Shown: piece after piece, positions 33,201 through 41,067 of the stretch
Layout of the letters: each line of letters begins with the position of its first letter
How positions within the stretch are numbered: the stretch's first letter is position 1
Assembly (NCBI GenBank): GCA_050916095.1
Contig: CP050901.1
Location: 248,001 to 312,000, forward strand
Source: JANPCX01 sp050916095
GTDB lineage: Bacteria > Pseudomonadota > Gammaproteobacteria > Burkholderiales > Burkholderiaceae_C
DNA: 64,000 nt
Direction: 5' to 3'
Made by a program: the position numbers and the translations under genes
The notes under the pieces: model-generated
Database searches by the model: none
Told to the model about the DNA's origin: nothing
The model's input: only the letters and a program-made list of their open reading frames with translations

Positions 33201-34246
33201 GGCCATCCGTGCGCAGCAACGCTTGGCAACGGCTTTGCGCCGACCGCGTGGGGATGCTTGCTTTGTTGTGGGTGTTGCTGTTTGTGGCCATGGTCACAGC
33301 ATCGAGCAGCGGTTGGTTGGCCAAGCAGTGGCAGCGTGAAGTGGCCGAGCCCAGCGCACCGCCCAGTCTCTTTGCTGGAAACCGCGCGGATACAGCAACC
33401 TCAGCGGCAGCCTCAACGGCAAACGCCACGCCCTTGCCAGAACGTATCGACCTGAGCGCCATCGACCCACTCGCGCCCTACTACGCCGAGTGGGCCGCCA
33501 AAGCGGCCACCTACCCCCAGGTGGAGGTCGTGCGTGCCGCCACCTTGCCCTTTGGGGCCGACCGCCTGGGGCGGGACGTGCTGAGCAAAGCCGTCAAAGG
33601 CGCAGAGGTGTCGATCACCGTGGGCTTGTTGGCCGCTTTGCTGGCCACCGCCTTGGGCACCTTGTTGGGGGCGTTGGGTGGCTTTCTGGGCGGCAAGGTG
33701 GGTGATTTGTTGGAGTGGCTCTACAACGTGTTCACCGCCATTCCGGGCATCTTGCTGGTCTTCATGTTTGCTGCCGTGTTCAACCGCAGCGACTCCATTT
33801 TTCCGCGCGGGGTGGTCACGCTCACCTTGATCTTGGGCCTGACCAGTTGGACCGGTGTGTACCGCCTGGTACGCGCCGAGTTCATCAAACACGCCGGCCT
33901 GGACTATGTGCGTGCCGCACAGGCCCTGGGTGCCTCCAAGACCCGGCGCATGTTTGTACACATACTGCCCAATGTGAACCACGTGGCCTTGGTGCAGTTG
34001 TCGGTGTTGGTGGTGGCTTGCATCAAAGCCGAGGTGATCCTGAGTTATCTCGGCTTGGGTGTGGCGGTAGACCAGGTGAGTTGGGGCTCCATGCTGGCCG
34101 AAGCGCAAAGCGAACTCTTGCTCGGCCACTGGTGGCAACTGGCCGTGGCCACGGTCTTCATGGCGGCGTTTGTGACGGCGTTTTCGTTTTTCACCGATGC
34201 GCTGCGGGATGCACTGGACCCTAAACTTGTCGCATCAAATCGCTAG
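33197..34246 (+). CDS. ABC transporter permease, DppC/OppC type
   Basis: The 349-residue protein begins with the OppC N-terminal segment and one membrane helix. An unusually long periplasmic insert with Ala/Thr-rich linker (about residues 55-105) follows, then PFGADRLGRDVLSKAVKGAEVSITVGL, the EAA loop (GLDYVRAAQALGASKTRRMFVHILPNV) and the family end DALRDALDPKL. It is coupled to the preceding permease. The last codons and TAG stop fall in the CTAG terminus of the palindromic element that starts at 34243. The ATPase genes expected next are absent. Confidence 0.92.
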   Translation: MRPSVRSNAWQRLCADRVGMLALLWVLLFVAMVTASSSGWLAKQWQREVAEPSAPPSLFAGNRADTATSAAASTANATPLPERIDLSAIDPLAPYYAEWAAKAATYPQVEVVRAATLPFGADRLGRDVLSKAVKGAEVSITVGLLAALLATALGTLLGALGGFLGGKVGDLLEWLYNVFTAIPGILLVFMFAAVFNRSDSIFPRGVVTLTLILGLTSWTGVYRLVRAEFIKHAGLDYVRAAQALGASKTRRMFVHILPNVNHVALVQLSVLVVACIKAEVILSYLGLGVAVDQVSWGSMLAEAQSELLLGHWWQLAVATVFMAAFVTAFSFFTDALRDALDPKLVASNR

Positions 34247-34408
34247 TACAGCGACACAGAAATATCGGAACAAATGAAAACGACGATTTCGCGCCGATGG
34301 CAAGGCGCAAACCACAGCGATACCCGCTGGTATCGCGCGGATTTGCAACGCCGCCATCGGTGCGAAAGCACGATTTCATGTTTCGATATTTCTGTGTCGC
34401 TGTACTAG
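34243..34408. mobile_element. 166-bp palindromic mini element
   Basis: The first 25 bases (beginning CTAGTACAGCGACACAG) recur inverted at the end, and much of the interior also pairs. No ORF is present. Its terminal CTAG supplies the permease stop codon TAG. The following 34409-34547 stretch contains no gene I can support. Confidence 0.8.
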
Positions 34409-34547
34409 GGCCTTCACCTAAGCGAAGTCCGCATAGCGCAGTGCCGCGTGTCCGCTGAACGCGCAGTCGGCCTCCACTTACGGCCCGGCTTCACGGGGCG
34501 TCAGCGTCGATGTACTGGGCAGACGATGACCACCTGTTGATGCCGCC

Positions 34548-34575
34548 TCAAGTCTTTCTTTTTTTGTGCCGATAA
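34548..34575 (+). promoter_or_regulatory. Candidate sigma28 (FliA) promoter for the Cache protein gene
   Basis: TCAAGTCT (34548-34555) matches six of eight bases of the TAAAGTTT -35 element, and GCCGATAA (34568-34575) is a perfect -10 element, with a 12-base spacer (11 is usual). It lies 116 bases before the Cache-domain gene, which precedes a chemoreceptor gene. Flagellar-class control is therefore plausible. Confidence 0.5.
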
Positions 34576-34690
34576 CGTGTCCAAGGGTATCGGCCCTTGC
34601 CATGAAAGTTTGGCATGGCTATCGTGAATTTTTCACATGTTCTGAGGCGGCGATGGTCGCTGCCAACCATTCGATTGAAAGGCAATCACC

Positions 34691-35158
34691 ATGAAATCTC
34701 TGTTTCGAATGATTTTGGCCGCCGTGGTTTCGGTGGGCTTTTGGGCCAGCAGCGCCCATGCGCAAGACAACGGCACACGCGACGAGGCCAGGGCCATGGT
34801 CGAGGCCGCCATTGAACATGTGAAAAAAGTGGGGGCCGAACAAGCCTTCAAAGACTTCACCGACAAAGGCAACAAAAACTGGCAGAAGAAAGACCTCTAC
34901 GTTTTTGCATACAACATGGAAGGCGTGAACGTCGCCCACGGCGCCAACGACAAATTGATCGGCAAAAACCTGATCGAGTTGAAAGACCCTGAAGGCAAAT
35001 TGCTGATTAAGGAATTGCGCGACACGGCAGCCAAAGGCGGCGGCTGGGTGGAGTACGAGTGGCCGCACCCCCAAACCAAAAAAATTGAAAGCAAAATTTC
35101 CTACACCAAGAAAATGACCAACTACGAGGGCTTTGTAGGCGTGGGCGTTTACCGCTGA
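34691..35158 (+). CDS. Exported single Cache domain protein
   Basis: The 155-residue product has a Sec signal peptide (LAAVVSVGFWASSAHAQ) and one Cache-type sensor domain: EARAMVEAAIEHVKKVGAEQAFKDFTDKGNKNWQKKDLYVFAYNMEGVNVAHGANDKLIGKNLIEL, then GGGWVEYEWPHPQTKKIESKISYTKKM. Single-Cache proteins sense small molecules in the periplasm. Since it has no membrane anchor or output domain, it may deliver a ligand signal to the chemoreceptor encoded next. A terminator follows at 35283. Confidence 0.9.
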   Translation: MKSLFRMILAAVVSVGFWASSAHAQDNGTRDEARAMVEAAIEHVKKVGAEQAFKDFTDKGNKNWQKKDLYVFAYNMEGVNVAHGANDKLIGKNLIELKDPEGKLLIKELRDTAAKGGGWVEYEWPHPQTKKIESKISYTKKMTNYEGFVGVGVYR

Positions 35159-35282
35159 GGTCTGGAGAGTTCCAGGACTCCGCAAGCCGCAAACATCACC
35201 AGCAGCTCGGTCCGGTCTGACCCGTTCTTGACCCGCTAAGCCAAATCAATCCACGTCCTGACCGATCGCAGGAATTGGCAAG

Positions 35283-35306
35283 AAGCCCGCATTTGCGGGC
35301 TTTTTT
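35283..35306 (+). terminator. Intrinsic terminator after the Cache protein gene
   Basis: AGCCCGC and GCGGGCT pair around ATTT and are followed by six Ts, 125 bases after the stop codon. Confidence 0.85.
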
Positions 35307-35333
35307 CTTGTGATCAAAAACGGCCGATTGCGC

Positions 35334-35361
35334 TCAACATGAACACCCATTGATCCGATAT
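35334..35361 (+). promoter_or_regulatory. Weak candidate sigma28 promoter for the chemoreceptor gene
   Basis: TCAACATG and TCCGATAT are separated by 12 bases, the same spacing as the better candidate at 34548. Matches to consensus are only four of eight and six of eight, so this is a suggestion. It lies about 130 bases before the MCP start. Confidence 0.3.
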
Positions 35362-35488
35362 GGGATGACGGGCTCATTGTTGAGTGGCAACGCCAGCAGC
35401 GAGCCCAGGCGGTGAGCTTGCAGTCTGCCACCCTCCAAGTTGCCTTAAAGAAAGCCTGCTGCACGCCTGGCGGGGCTGGAGACAAATC

Positions 35489-37051
35489 ATGTTTGATTGG
35501 ATACGAAACGCGTCGGTCGCAATGAAGGTGGCGCTTGCGCCTGGCTGCGCGATCGCTTGTTTGGCCACGGTCGGGGCGATCGGTTTCGTTGCCAATGAGC
35601 ACCTGAGTGCCTCACTCATTTCATTGGGTGAAGAACGGGTTCCACGCATCGTGTCGGCCACAACGCTGTCGGAGCAAGTCACGTCTATACACGCCTCGGT
35701 CAACAAAAGCTTGGCCTGGGAGGGTGCGGGCTACAAGGCCGCAAAGATTGAGGCCTTGGATAAAAAAATCATCGCCCAAGTTAACGAGTACAAAAAAACA
35801 TTGGCTGCGCGCCTGCAAGAAACCTCGCTCGACCCAAATGAACGGCAGCACCTGGAAACGGCGTTGGCCGAGTTCACCAAGTATGGCAACAACGCCAAGT
35901 ACGCCCTTGACATCAAAACCGGCATGCTCGGCAATGCAGCGTCTTACATGACGACCATGGACGATGACTACGCCAAGCTCAAAGCGGCCTTACAGGCTTT
36001 GGCCAGTGAGCAGACCGAAGCCTCCGCAGCTGCGGTGTTGGCTGGACGAGAACAAGCCACACGCAATCGTATTTTGATTTTGACCGGGTGCCTCGCCGCT
36101 TTGTTGGCAACGGCTGGCATCGCGTGGTTCATGACACGAGCGATCGTTCGTCCCTTGACCGAAGCGTCGCGTTTGGCGCACGCGGTGGCTGAAGGTGATC
36201 TCAGCCATCAACCGATGAACTGCTCAACTGATGCGACCGGCCAGGTACTGTCAGCGCTTGGTCAGGTGTCGGTGGGCTTGTCCGCCATCTTCGAAAACAT
36301 TCGTCGCTCGGCGGAGAACGTCAATCTTTCGTCAGCGGAAATCGCCACGGGCACCAGGGACTTGTCGGCGCGCACGGAGAACAATGCGGCCTCCCTGGAA
36401 GAAACGGCTGCTTCGATGGAACAGCTTTCGGCCACCATCCGCAACAGTGCCGACAATGCTCGCCAGGCCGACGTGTTAGCGCGCGATGCGTCCGAGGTGG
36501 CGCGTGAAGGCGGCACCGTGGTGGGTGATGTCATCACCACCATGGAAGCCATCAACGCCCAGGCCAAAAAGATCGGCGAGATCATTGGTGTGATCGACAG
36601 CATTGCCTTTCAAACAAACATCCTGGCCCTGAATGCCGCCGTGGAAGCCGCTCGAGCCGGTGAACAAGGCCGCGGCTTCAGCGTGGTGGCCAGCGAGGTG
36701 CGCACGCTGGCACAGCGCAGTGCCGATGCCGCCAAAGAAATTCGCACCTTGATTCAGTCGTCCGTGGATCAAATTGGCGTGGGCGCGAAAAAAGTTCAAG
36801 TGGCTGGCGACACCATGACGCGCATCGTCAACGCGATTGAAAAGGTGTCGCACACCGTGGGTGAAATTTCTCAGGCCAGCAGCGAACAGTCCAGCGGCAT
36901 CTCTCAGGTGAATGACGCCGTGGCTGACATGGACCGCTCCACCCAACAAAACGCCGCCTTGGTGGAAGAAGCCACCGCAGCGACCGAAACGCTGAAGAAC
37001 GAAGCGCAGAATTTGGTAGGCCTGCTGGCGCGGTTTCGCACTGCGGCCTGA
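35489..37051 (+). CDS. Methyl-accepting chemotaxis protein
   Basis: The 520-residue receptor has an N-terminal membrane helix (VALAPGCAIACLATVGAIGFVA), a four-helix-bundle-type periplasmic domain to about residue 190, and a second helix (ILILTGCLAALLATAGIAWFMTRAIV). A HAMP domain follows, then the signalling domain with the hairpin tip IGEIIGVIDSIAFQTNILALNAAVEAARAGEQGRGFSVVASEVRTLAQRSA. It relays attractant or repellent signals to CheA/CheW. GGAGAC precedes the ATG. An IS427-type element landed 25 bases after its stop. Confidence 0.95.
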   Translation: MFDWIRNASVAMKVALAPGCAIACLATVGAIGFVANEHLSASLISLGEERVPRIVSATTLSEQVTSIHASVNKSLAWEGAGYKAAKIEALDKKIIAQVNEYKKTLAARLQETSLDPNERQHLETALAEFTKYGNNAKYALDIKTGMLGNAASYMTTMDDDYAKLKAALQALASEQTEASAAAVLAGREQATRNRILILTGCLAALLATAGIAWFMTRAIVRPLTEASRLAHAVAEGDLSHQPMNCSTDATGQVLSALGQVSVGLSAIFENIRRSAENVNLSSAEIATGTRDLSARTENNAASLEETAASMEQLSATIRNSADNARQADVLARDASEVAREGGTVVGDVITTMEAINAQAKKIGEIIGVIDSIAFQTNILALNAAVEAARAGEQGRGFSVVASEVRTLAQRSADAAKEIRTLIQSSVDQIGVGAKKVQVAGDTMTRIVNAIEKVSHTVGEISQASSEQSSGISQVNDAVADMDRSTQQNAALVEEATAATETLKNEAQNLVGLLARFRTAA

Positions 37052-37084
37052 CGGCGCAAGGGCCGAAGGGCTCTAAGAGCGTGT

Positions 37085-37561
37085 TTACGATCTCCTGAGG
37101 AGCAACGCCAAGAATGCCAAGTGGACGAACTGTAGGCTGATATTGAGCAGCCGCTCGCAGTTCTTCCACAGCCGCCGGTTCTTGTCCAACCAGGCAAAGC
37201 TGCGCTCGACGATCCAGCGCTTGGGCATGACCTTGAAGGTGTGCAACTCGCTCCTCTTGGCGATCTGTACCGTCACATGCCCTCCAAGAACCTCTTGCAC
37301 GCCCTGCGCGAAGGGCTCTCCCACGTACCCGCTGTCAGCCAGCAAGCTTTGCACCCGTGCCAGTCCCGGTTTGCAACGCTGCAGGGCCTGCAGCGCCCCC
37401 TTGCGGTCAGTCACCTCGGCCGTCGTCACCGCCACTGCGTGCGGCAACCCTTGCGTGTCCACTGCAATGTGTCGCTTGATGCCCGAAACCTTCTTGCCCC
37501 CGTCATAGCCCTTGAGCGCCGCCGTGTCCGTATTCTTCACGCTCTGCGCGTCCACGATCAA
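37085..37561 (-). CDS. IS427-type transposase, C-terminal frame (orfB)
   Basis: The frame carries the catalytic residues: Asp in LLIVDAQSVKN, Asp in SLLADSGYVGEPF, and Glu in RWIVERSFAWLDKNRRLWKN. Upstream in the same frame the codons read KNQVGAARDRLGRNACST, the typical continuation of the N-terminal half, so it is the second part of a split transposase. The TTG at 37561 is only a nominal start. Expression as a full transposase needs a frame change at the A-run near 37615-37621. Confidence 0.85.
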   Translation of the reverse strand: MIVDAQSVKNTDTAALKGYDGGKKVSGIKRHIAVDTQGLPHAVAVTTAEVTDRKGALQALQRCKPGLARVQSLLADSGYVGEPFAQGVQEVLGGHVTVQIAKRSELHTFKVMPKRWIVERSFAWLDKNRRLWKNCERLLNISLQFVHLAFLALLLRRS

Positions 37562-37883
37562 CAGCGTGCTGCATGCGTTGCGCCCCAGTCTGTCTCGGGC
37601 CGCGCCAACCTGATTTTTTTAAAGCCCGTTCCAACACGCTCACACCGTCCTGGTCAGGCTCACTCCATTTGCGCCAGTAGGCATAGACCGTCGTCCACTT
37701 CGCAAACTCGCTCGGCAAGAACCTCCACTGGCAACCCGTTCGCAGCAGGTACAGCACCGCGCAGAACACCTCATACAGATCCACCTTCGTCGGCTTGGTC
37801 GCCTTGCGCACGCTGCGCAGCAGCGGCTCAATTTGCTCAAACTTCTCCCGGCTGATGTCGCTGGCGTATCTCTTTCTCTTCAT
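37503..37883 (-). CDS. IS427-type transposase, N-terminal frame (orfA)
   Basis: The 126-residue frame starts MKRKRYASDISREKFEQIEPLLRSVRKATKPTKVDLYEVFCAVLYLLRTGCQWRFLP, the DUF4096-like N-terminal domain of IS427-group transposases. After LERALKKSG it leaves the family frame at a seven-A run and ends with unrelated residues. With six As the two frames would fuse directly, giving LKNQVGAAR. Confidence 0.85.
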   Translation of the reverse strand: MKRKRYASDISREKFEQIEPLLRSVRKATKPTKVDLYEVFCAVLYLLRTGCQWRFLPSEFAKWTTVYAYWRKWSEPDQDGVSVLERALKKSGWRGPRQTGAQRMQHAVDRGRAEREEYGHGGAQGL

Positions 37884-37926
37884 CTGCCTATTTTCGGGTC
37901 AGAAGAAGATCGTAAACACGCTCTAA

Positions 37927-38038
37927 GAGCCGCTAACAAAACCGTTCGGGCTGACTTTGTCGAAGCCAGCGCGTACCTCGGTGCAAGGCCCTTCGACCTC
38001 GGGGCGAACGGTGTATGCAGTGTTTTGTTAGCGGCTCT
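37927..38038. repeat. Palindromic dispersed repeat, copy C (variant ends)
   Basis: AGAGCCGCTAACAAAAC and its complement bound a core with CCGTTCGGGCTGA, CGAAGCCAGCGCG, GGGGCGAACGG, as in the other copies. The right end supplies the TAG stop codon of the SoxYZ-like gene; the left end was the target of the IS427-type element. Confidence 0.8.
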
Positions 38039-38849
38039 AAGTGACCGCTGCTTCATCGCTGCGTTTTGCGCCGCGATTGTCTACCCAGCCCAAGCCAATT
38101 TTGTCGCCTGCCTTGGCGGACTTGAGCGCAAACTGAACCAACGGATTGCGTGAGACCGAGCCGCCCCATGAGGCGCTCCACACGGTGCGTCCGTTGTGGG
38201 TGGCCTGCACGTCGGTGATGTGCCAAGCCGCCAAGTTTTTGCCGCTGGCGTCTTTACGCTGGCCGGACTCCATCTCGTGGGCCAAGAGGGTGCGCACCAC
38301 GGCCCCGCTGCCGCTGACTTGGGCGCGAATGCGCGTGGCCTCGGCTGCGGTGGTGGGTTTGTTTGCAGCACTGCCATCGTCTACTGCGCAGCCACCCAAG
38401 GTCACGCGCACCTCTCGACGCGCCGAGATGACTCGGCCGTCGGCCAGCACGGCCAGGGCCAGCACATCGCCGCTTTGAGCAATCTTCACAGGCCAGGCCA
38501 AGCGTGGCTCCAAGGCGTCTGACAACTCAAACACGGCTGACAGCGGCGCGGGGTTTTTGTCCACCAGCAGAATCAAACGCCGCACACCCACGGCCGTCCA
38601 CGACAGGCTGACCGACACTTTGGCACCGTTCTCGGACAACTCGTCGGCCATCACCTGCAATTCTTTGCTCTCGATCGCACGCGGCAAACCCAGGGCTTTA
38701 AGGGCTGCCTCAACGGTTTTCGCTTCGAATGCGGCTTTGTTCCACGTTGAGCTGGGAGGTGGGGTTTGCGCGTGTACCAGGCGTGCGCCCGAGGGAAGCA
38801 GCAAGGTGCCCAAGGTGGTTTGCAGGAGCTGGCGTCGTGTTGTGATCAT
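38037..38849 (-). CDS. Fused SoxY-SoxZ sulfur carrier protein
   Basis: The 270-residue product has a twin-arginine-like export signal (TTRRQLLQTTLGTLLLPSG) cut near VHAQ. Residues 35-154 match SoxY (VMADELSENGAKVSVSLSW, LILLVDKNPAPLSAVFELS, REVRVTLGGC), and residues 172-270 match SoxZ (IRAQVSGSGAVVRTLLAHEMESGQRKDASGK, GDKIGLGWVDNRGAKRSDEA). In SoxYZ the carrier cysteine lies in a C-terminal GGCGG; here C154 is internal, in LGGCAVDDG. Such fusions are known with quinoprotein dehydrogenases, but none is nearby. It is last in a four-gene run with a TauE/SafE exporter. Its stop comes from repeat copy C. Confidence 0.85.
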   Translation of the reverse strand: MITTRRQLLQTTLGTLLLPSGARLVHAQTPPPSSTWNKAAFEAKTVEAALKALGLPRAIESKELQVMADELSENGAKVSVSLSWTAVGVRRLILLVDKNPAPLSAVFELSDALEPRLAWPVKIAQSGDVLALAVLADGRVISARREVRVTLGGCAVDDGSAANKPTTAAEATRIRAQVSGSGAVVRTLLAHEMESGQRKDASGKNLAAWHITDVQATHNGRTVWSASWGGSVSRNPLVQFALKSAKAGDKIGLGWVDNRGAKRSDEAAVT

Positions 38850-38864
38850 GTTGTTTGCTCAATA

Positions 38865-39701
38865 TCAACGACCACCTTGTGCCGACTCGCCACGTGCTAC
38901 AGCCGCTTCAATCTGCGCCTGTACTTTGCGTGCGCCGCGCAGCACCAAGGTGGCGTCCAACCCTGCTTGGGGCGCCACTGCCTGGGCCACTTCGTCCAAG
39001 GACTCGGGGTCTGTCATCAACGCATAAGCCAAAGCCGAGATGGCACAAACACTGCGTTTGTCTTCGTGCGTAGGCAACTGCCGCGTGGCATTGACCATGA
39101 CGTGGTAACGCACGCTGTGCACCGCCGACGGAGCCAAGCCCCAGGTTTCGCACAAAGCGGCACCGAGTGAATCATGACTGACACCATAGGTTTGGTGTTC
39201 CAGCTCCAGCAGCTCGGTGTCGTCCGCAGCCAAGGCCAACAATTGGCGGTAGCCGGTAGGGTCGTGCTTGAAGAGCACGGCTTTGCCGCATTCTTCAAAC
39301 AAGCCGGCTGAATGCGAAGCCCAAGGGTTCACCGCCACGGCTTGACCAATGCGCCCCATCAGCAAACCGCGCACGGCGGCACGCTCCCACACCGGCTCCA
39401 ACTCGGGCGCTGCAGGGAACATGGCTTTGAGGCCCATGGCAAAGGTGACAGCCGCCACTTCGCGGGTGCCCAGGTAGGTGATAGCCTGGTGCACGCTTTG
39501 CACCCGACCCGACACCCCATACATGGACGAATTCACCGCCTTGAGCACCGCAGAGGCCAAAGCCATGTCGGTCTCGATCAGGTGGCTGACCGCTTGCAGG
39601 TTCACATCGTCTTCACCCAGCAGCCCCGACAGCTGCACCAGCGATTCGGGCTGGGCGGGGATGTCAATGTTGAGTGATCGCAGTTGAGGGTCGATGGACA
39701 T
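38865..39701 (-). CDS. HDOD domain protein
   Basis: The 278-residue protein carries one HDOD domain over most of its length: IPAQPESLVQLSGLLGEDDVNLQAVSHLIETDMALASAVLKAVNSSMYG, VQSVHQAITYLGTREVAAVTFAMGL, GLFEECGKAVLFKHDPTGY. HDOD domains resemble HD phosphohydrolases without full catalytic residues and act in signalling. It has no other domain. It lies 15 bases before the SoxYZ-like gene and 78 after the Hsp70-like gene. Confidence 0.9.
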   Translation of the reverse strand: MSIDPQLRSLNIDIPAQPESLVQLSGLLGEDDVNLQAVSHLIETDMALASAVLKAVNSSMYGVSGRVQSVHQAITYLGTREVAAVTFAMGLKAMFPAAPELEPVWERAAVRGLLMGRIGQAVAVNPWASHSAGLFEECGKAVLFKHDPTGYRQLLALAADDTELLELEHQTYGVSHDSLGAALCETWGLAPSAVHSVRYHVMVNATRQLPTHEDKRSVCAISALAYALMTDPESLDEVAQAVAPQAGLDATLVLRGARKVQAQIEAAVARGESAQGGR

Positions 39702-39779
39702 GGTGGTCAGGGACGTGACGGGGTTGATCGGACCGAGGTGCCAATGGTAGAGCCTGTGGCGCTCATCCGGTTCGATCTT

Positions 39780-41063
39780 TCAGCGAACACCAAACACCCG
39801 CCCGGCGTGCAGTCCCAAGCCCTGTGCGACGCTGGCGAGGCGGTCGCCACGCACCACGCGGGCCGCAGGGAATCGTGCAGCGATGGCCGCAGACAAGGGC
39901 GACAAGCCAGTGGATCCGCCGGTGAAGTAGAGCGTACTAACTTGCGCGCGATTCAGCCCGGCTTGGTTCAGCGTTTCATCGGCGGCAGCGGCGATGCGCT
40001 GCAGGTCAGCAGCAATCGCCTGAAGCAATACGGTTTCATTCAGGGTGACGCGCAATTGCGCGTCCAAGCAACGCAGGTCGATGTGGGCTTGCCCATGTTC
40101 GGCAACTGCGATCTTGGCGGCTTCCGCATGGGCCACCAAGGCGTGGCCGAGGTGCTCCTGCAGCACCTTCATCAGGCGTTGGTGCAACAACTTGTCGCCG
40201 TAAAAACTTTGCATGCGGCGCAACTCGGCGACACGGCTGGGAATGTAGACGGTGTTGATCAAATGCCAAGTCGCGAGGTCGAAGTACACCCGGCTCGGCA
40301 CTTCGCGACCTGTCGGGCCGCGTGCGCCAAAACCGCAGTGCGGCAAGATGCTGGTCAGCTCAATTTGGCGGTCGAAGTCGGTACCCGCTGTATGGACCCC
40401 GTGGTTGGCCAGGATGTCCTGGCGTCGATCAATTTTTTTGCGCTGCTCGGGGCCCACCCGCACCAGGGAGAAGTCCGAGGTGCCGCCGCCGATGTCCGCC
40501 ACCAGTACCACTTCTTCTTGGGTGGTGCTGGTCTCGTAGTCGAGTGCAGCCGCGATGGGTTCGTATTGGAAACAAACTTCAGAGAAGCCCACTTGTTGTG
40601 CGGCCTGCGCCAAGGCCGCTTGAGCGGCGGCGTCGCGCTCTGGGTCGTCATCCACAAAAAACACGGGGCGACCCAGAACCACGCGTGCAAGGGTTTGTTG
40701 CGCCTGTTTTTCGGCGCGGGCTTTCAGGTGGGCCAGGTAGTGGCCGATCACGTCCAAATAAGCCACCGAGCGCCCTGCCCCCACATCTGTGGTTTGTATG
40801 GCCAGGCTCGAACCCAGGATGCTTTTCATGGACCGCATCAAACGGCCTTCGACGCCTTCAACATAAGCCGCGGCGGCGGCTCGGCCCAGGTACTGCTGGG
40901 GTGCCTGGTGTGGGGCTAGGTTTTCCACGGCATAAAACAGAGCTGTGGGCATGGTGCGGTGGCCCTCCTCCAGTTCCACCAGTTGCACACCATCGTCGCG
41001 GGGCAAGGCGATGGCCGAATTGGAGGTGCCAAAATCAATCGCACAAAAATTTTTAAGAGGCAT
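39780..41063 (-). CDS. Hsp70-like chaperone, YegD type
   Basis: The 427-residue protein has the Hsp70 ATPase fold: phosphate-1 CAIDFGTSNSAIAL, phosphate-2 VVLVADIGGGTSDFSLVRV and adenosine motif TLYFTGGSTGLSPLSAAI. It lacks the long peptide-binding domain, and the length suits YegD proteins. Its clients are unknown. The start is 4 bases after the TauE/SafE stop, so the genes are surely cotranscribed. Cotranscription with a sulfur carrier suggests, but does not prove, a role in its folding or export. Confidence 0.92.
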   Translation of the reverse strand: MPLKNFCAIDFGTSNSAIALPRDDGVQLVELEEGHRTMPTALFYAVENLAPHQAPQQYLGRAAAAAYVEGVEGRLMRSMKSILGSSLAIQTTDVGAGRSVAYLDVIGHYLAHLKARAEKQAQQTLARVVLGRPVFFVDDDPERDAAAQAALAQAAQQVGFSEVCFQYEPIAAALDYETSTTQEEVVLVADIGGGTSDFSLVRVGPEQRKKIDRRQDILANHGVHTAGTDFDRQIELTSILPHCGFGARGPTGREVPSRVYFDLATWHLINTVYIPSRVAELRRMQSFYGDKLLHQRLMKVLQEHLGHALVAHAEAAKIAVAEHGQAHIDLRCLDAQLRVTLNETVLLQAIAADLQRIAAAADETLNQAGLNRAQVSTLYFTGGSTGLSPLSAAIAARFPAARVVRGDRLASVAQGLGLHAGRVFGVR

Positions 41064-41067
41064 GGAT

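Larger units (their letters stand above)
37077..37923 (-). mobile_element. IS5-family (IS427-type) insertion sequence, 847 bp
   Basis: GAGCGTGTTTACGATCT forms terminal inverted repeats (37077 onward, complement ending 37923), flanked by TAA on both sides as a 3-bp target duplication. Two overlapping transposase frames lie on the minus strand. The insertion hit the edge of another palindromic element that begins at 37927. Confidence 0.9.

Noticed and set aside
39684..40919. Long plus-strand ORF opposite the Hsp70-like gene
   Set aside because: It runs antisense to a gene with all Hsp70 ATPase motifs, has a His/Gln/Gly-rich composition typical of shadows in GC-rich DNA, and no recognisable domain.
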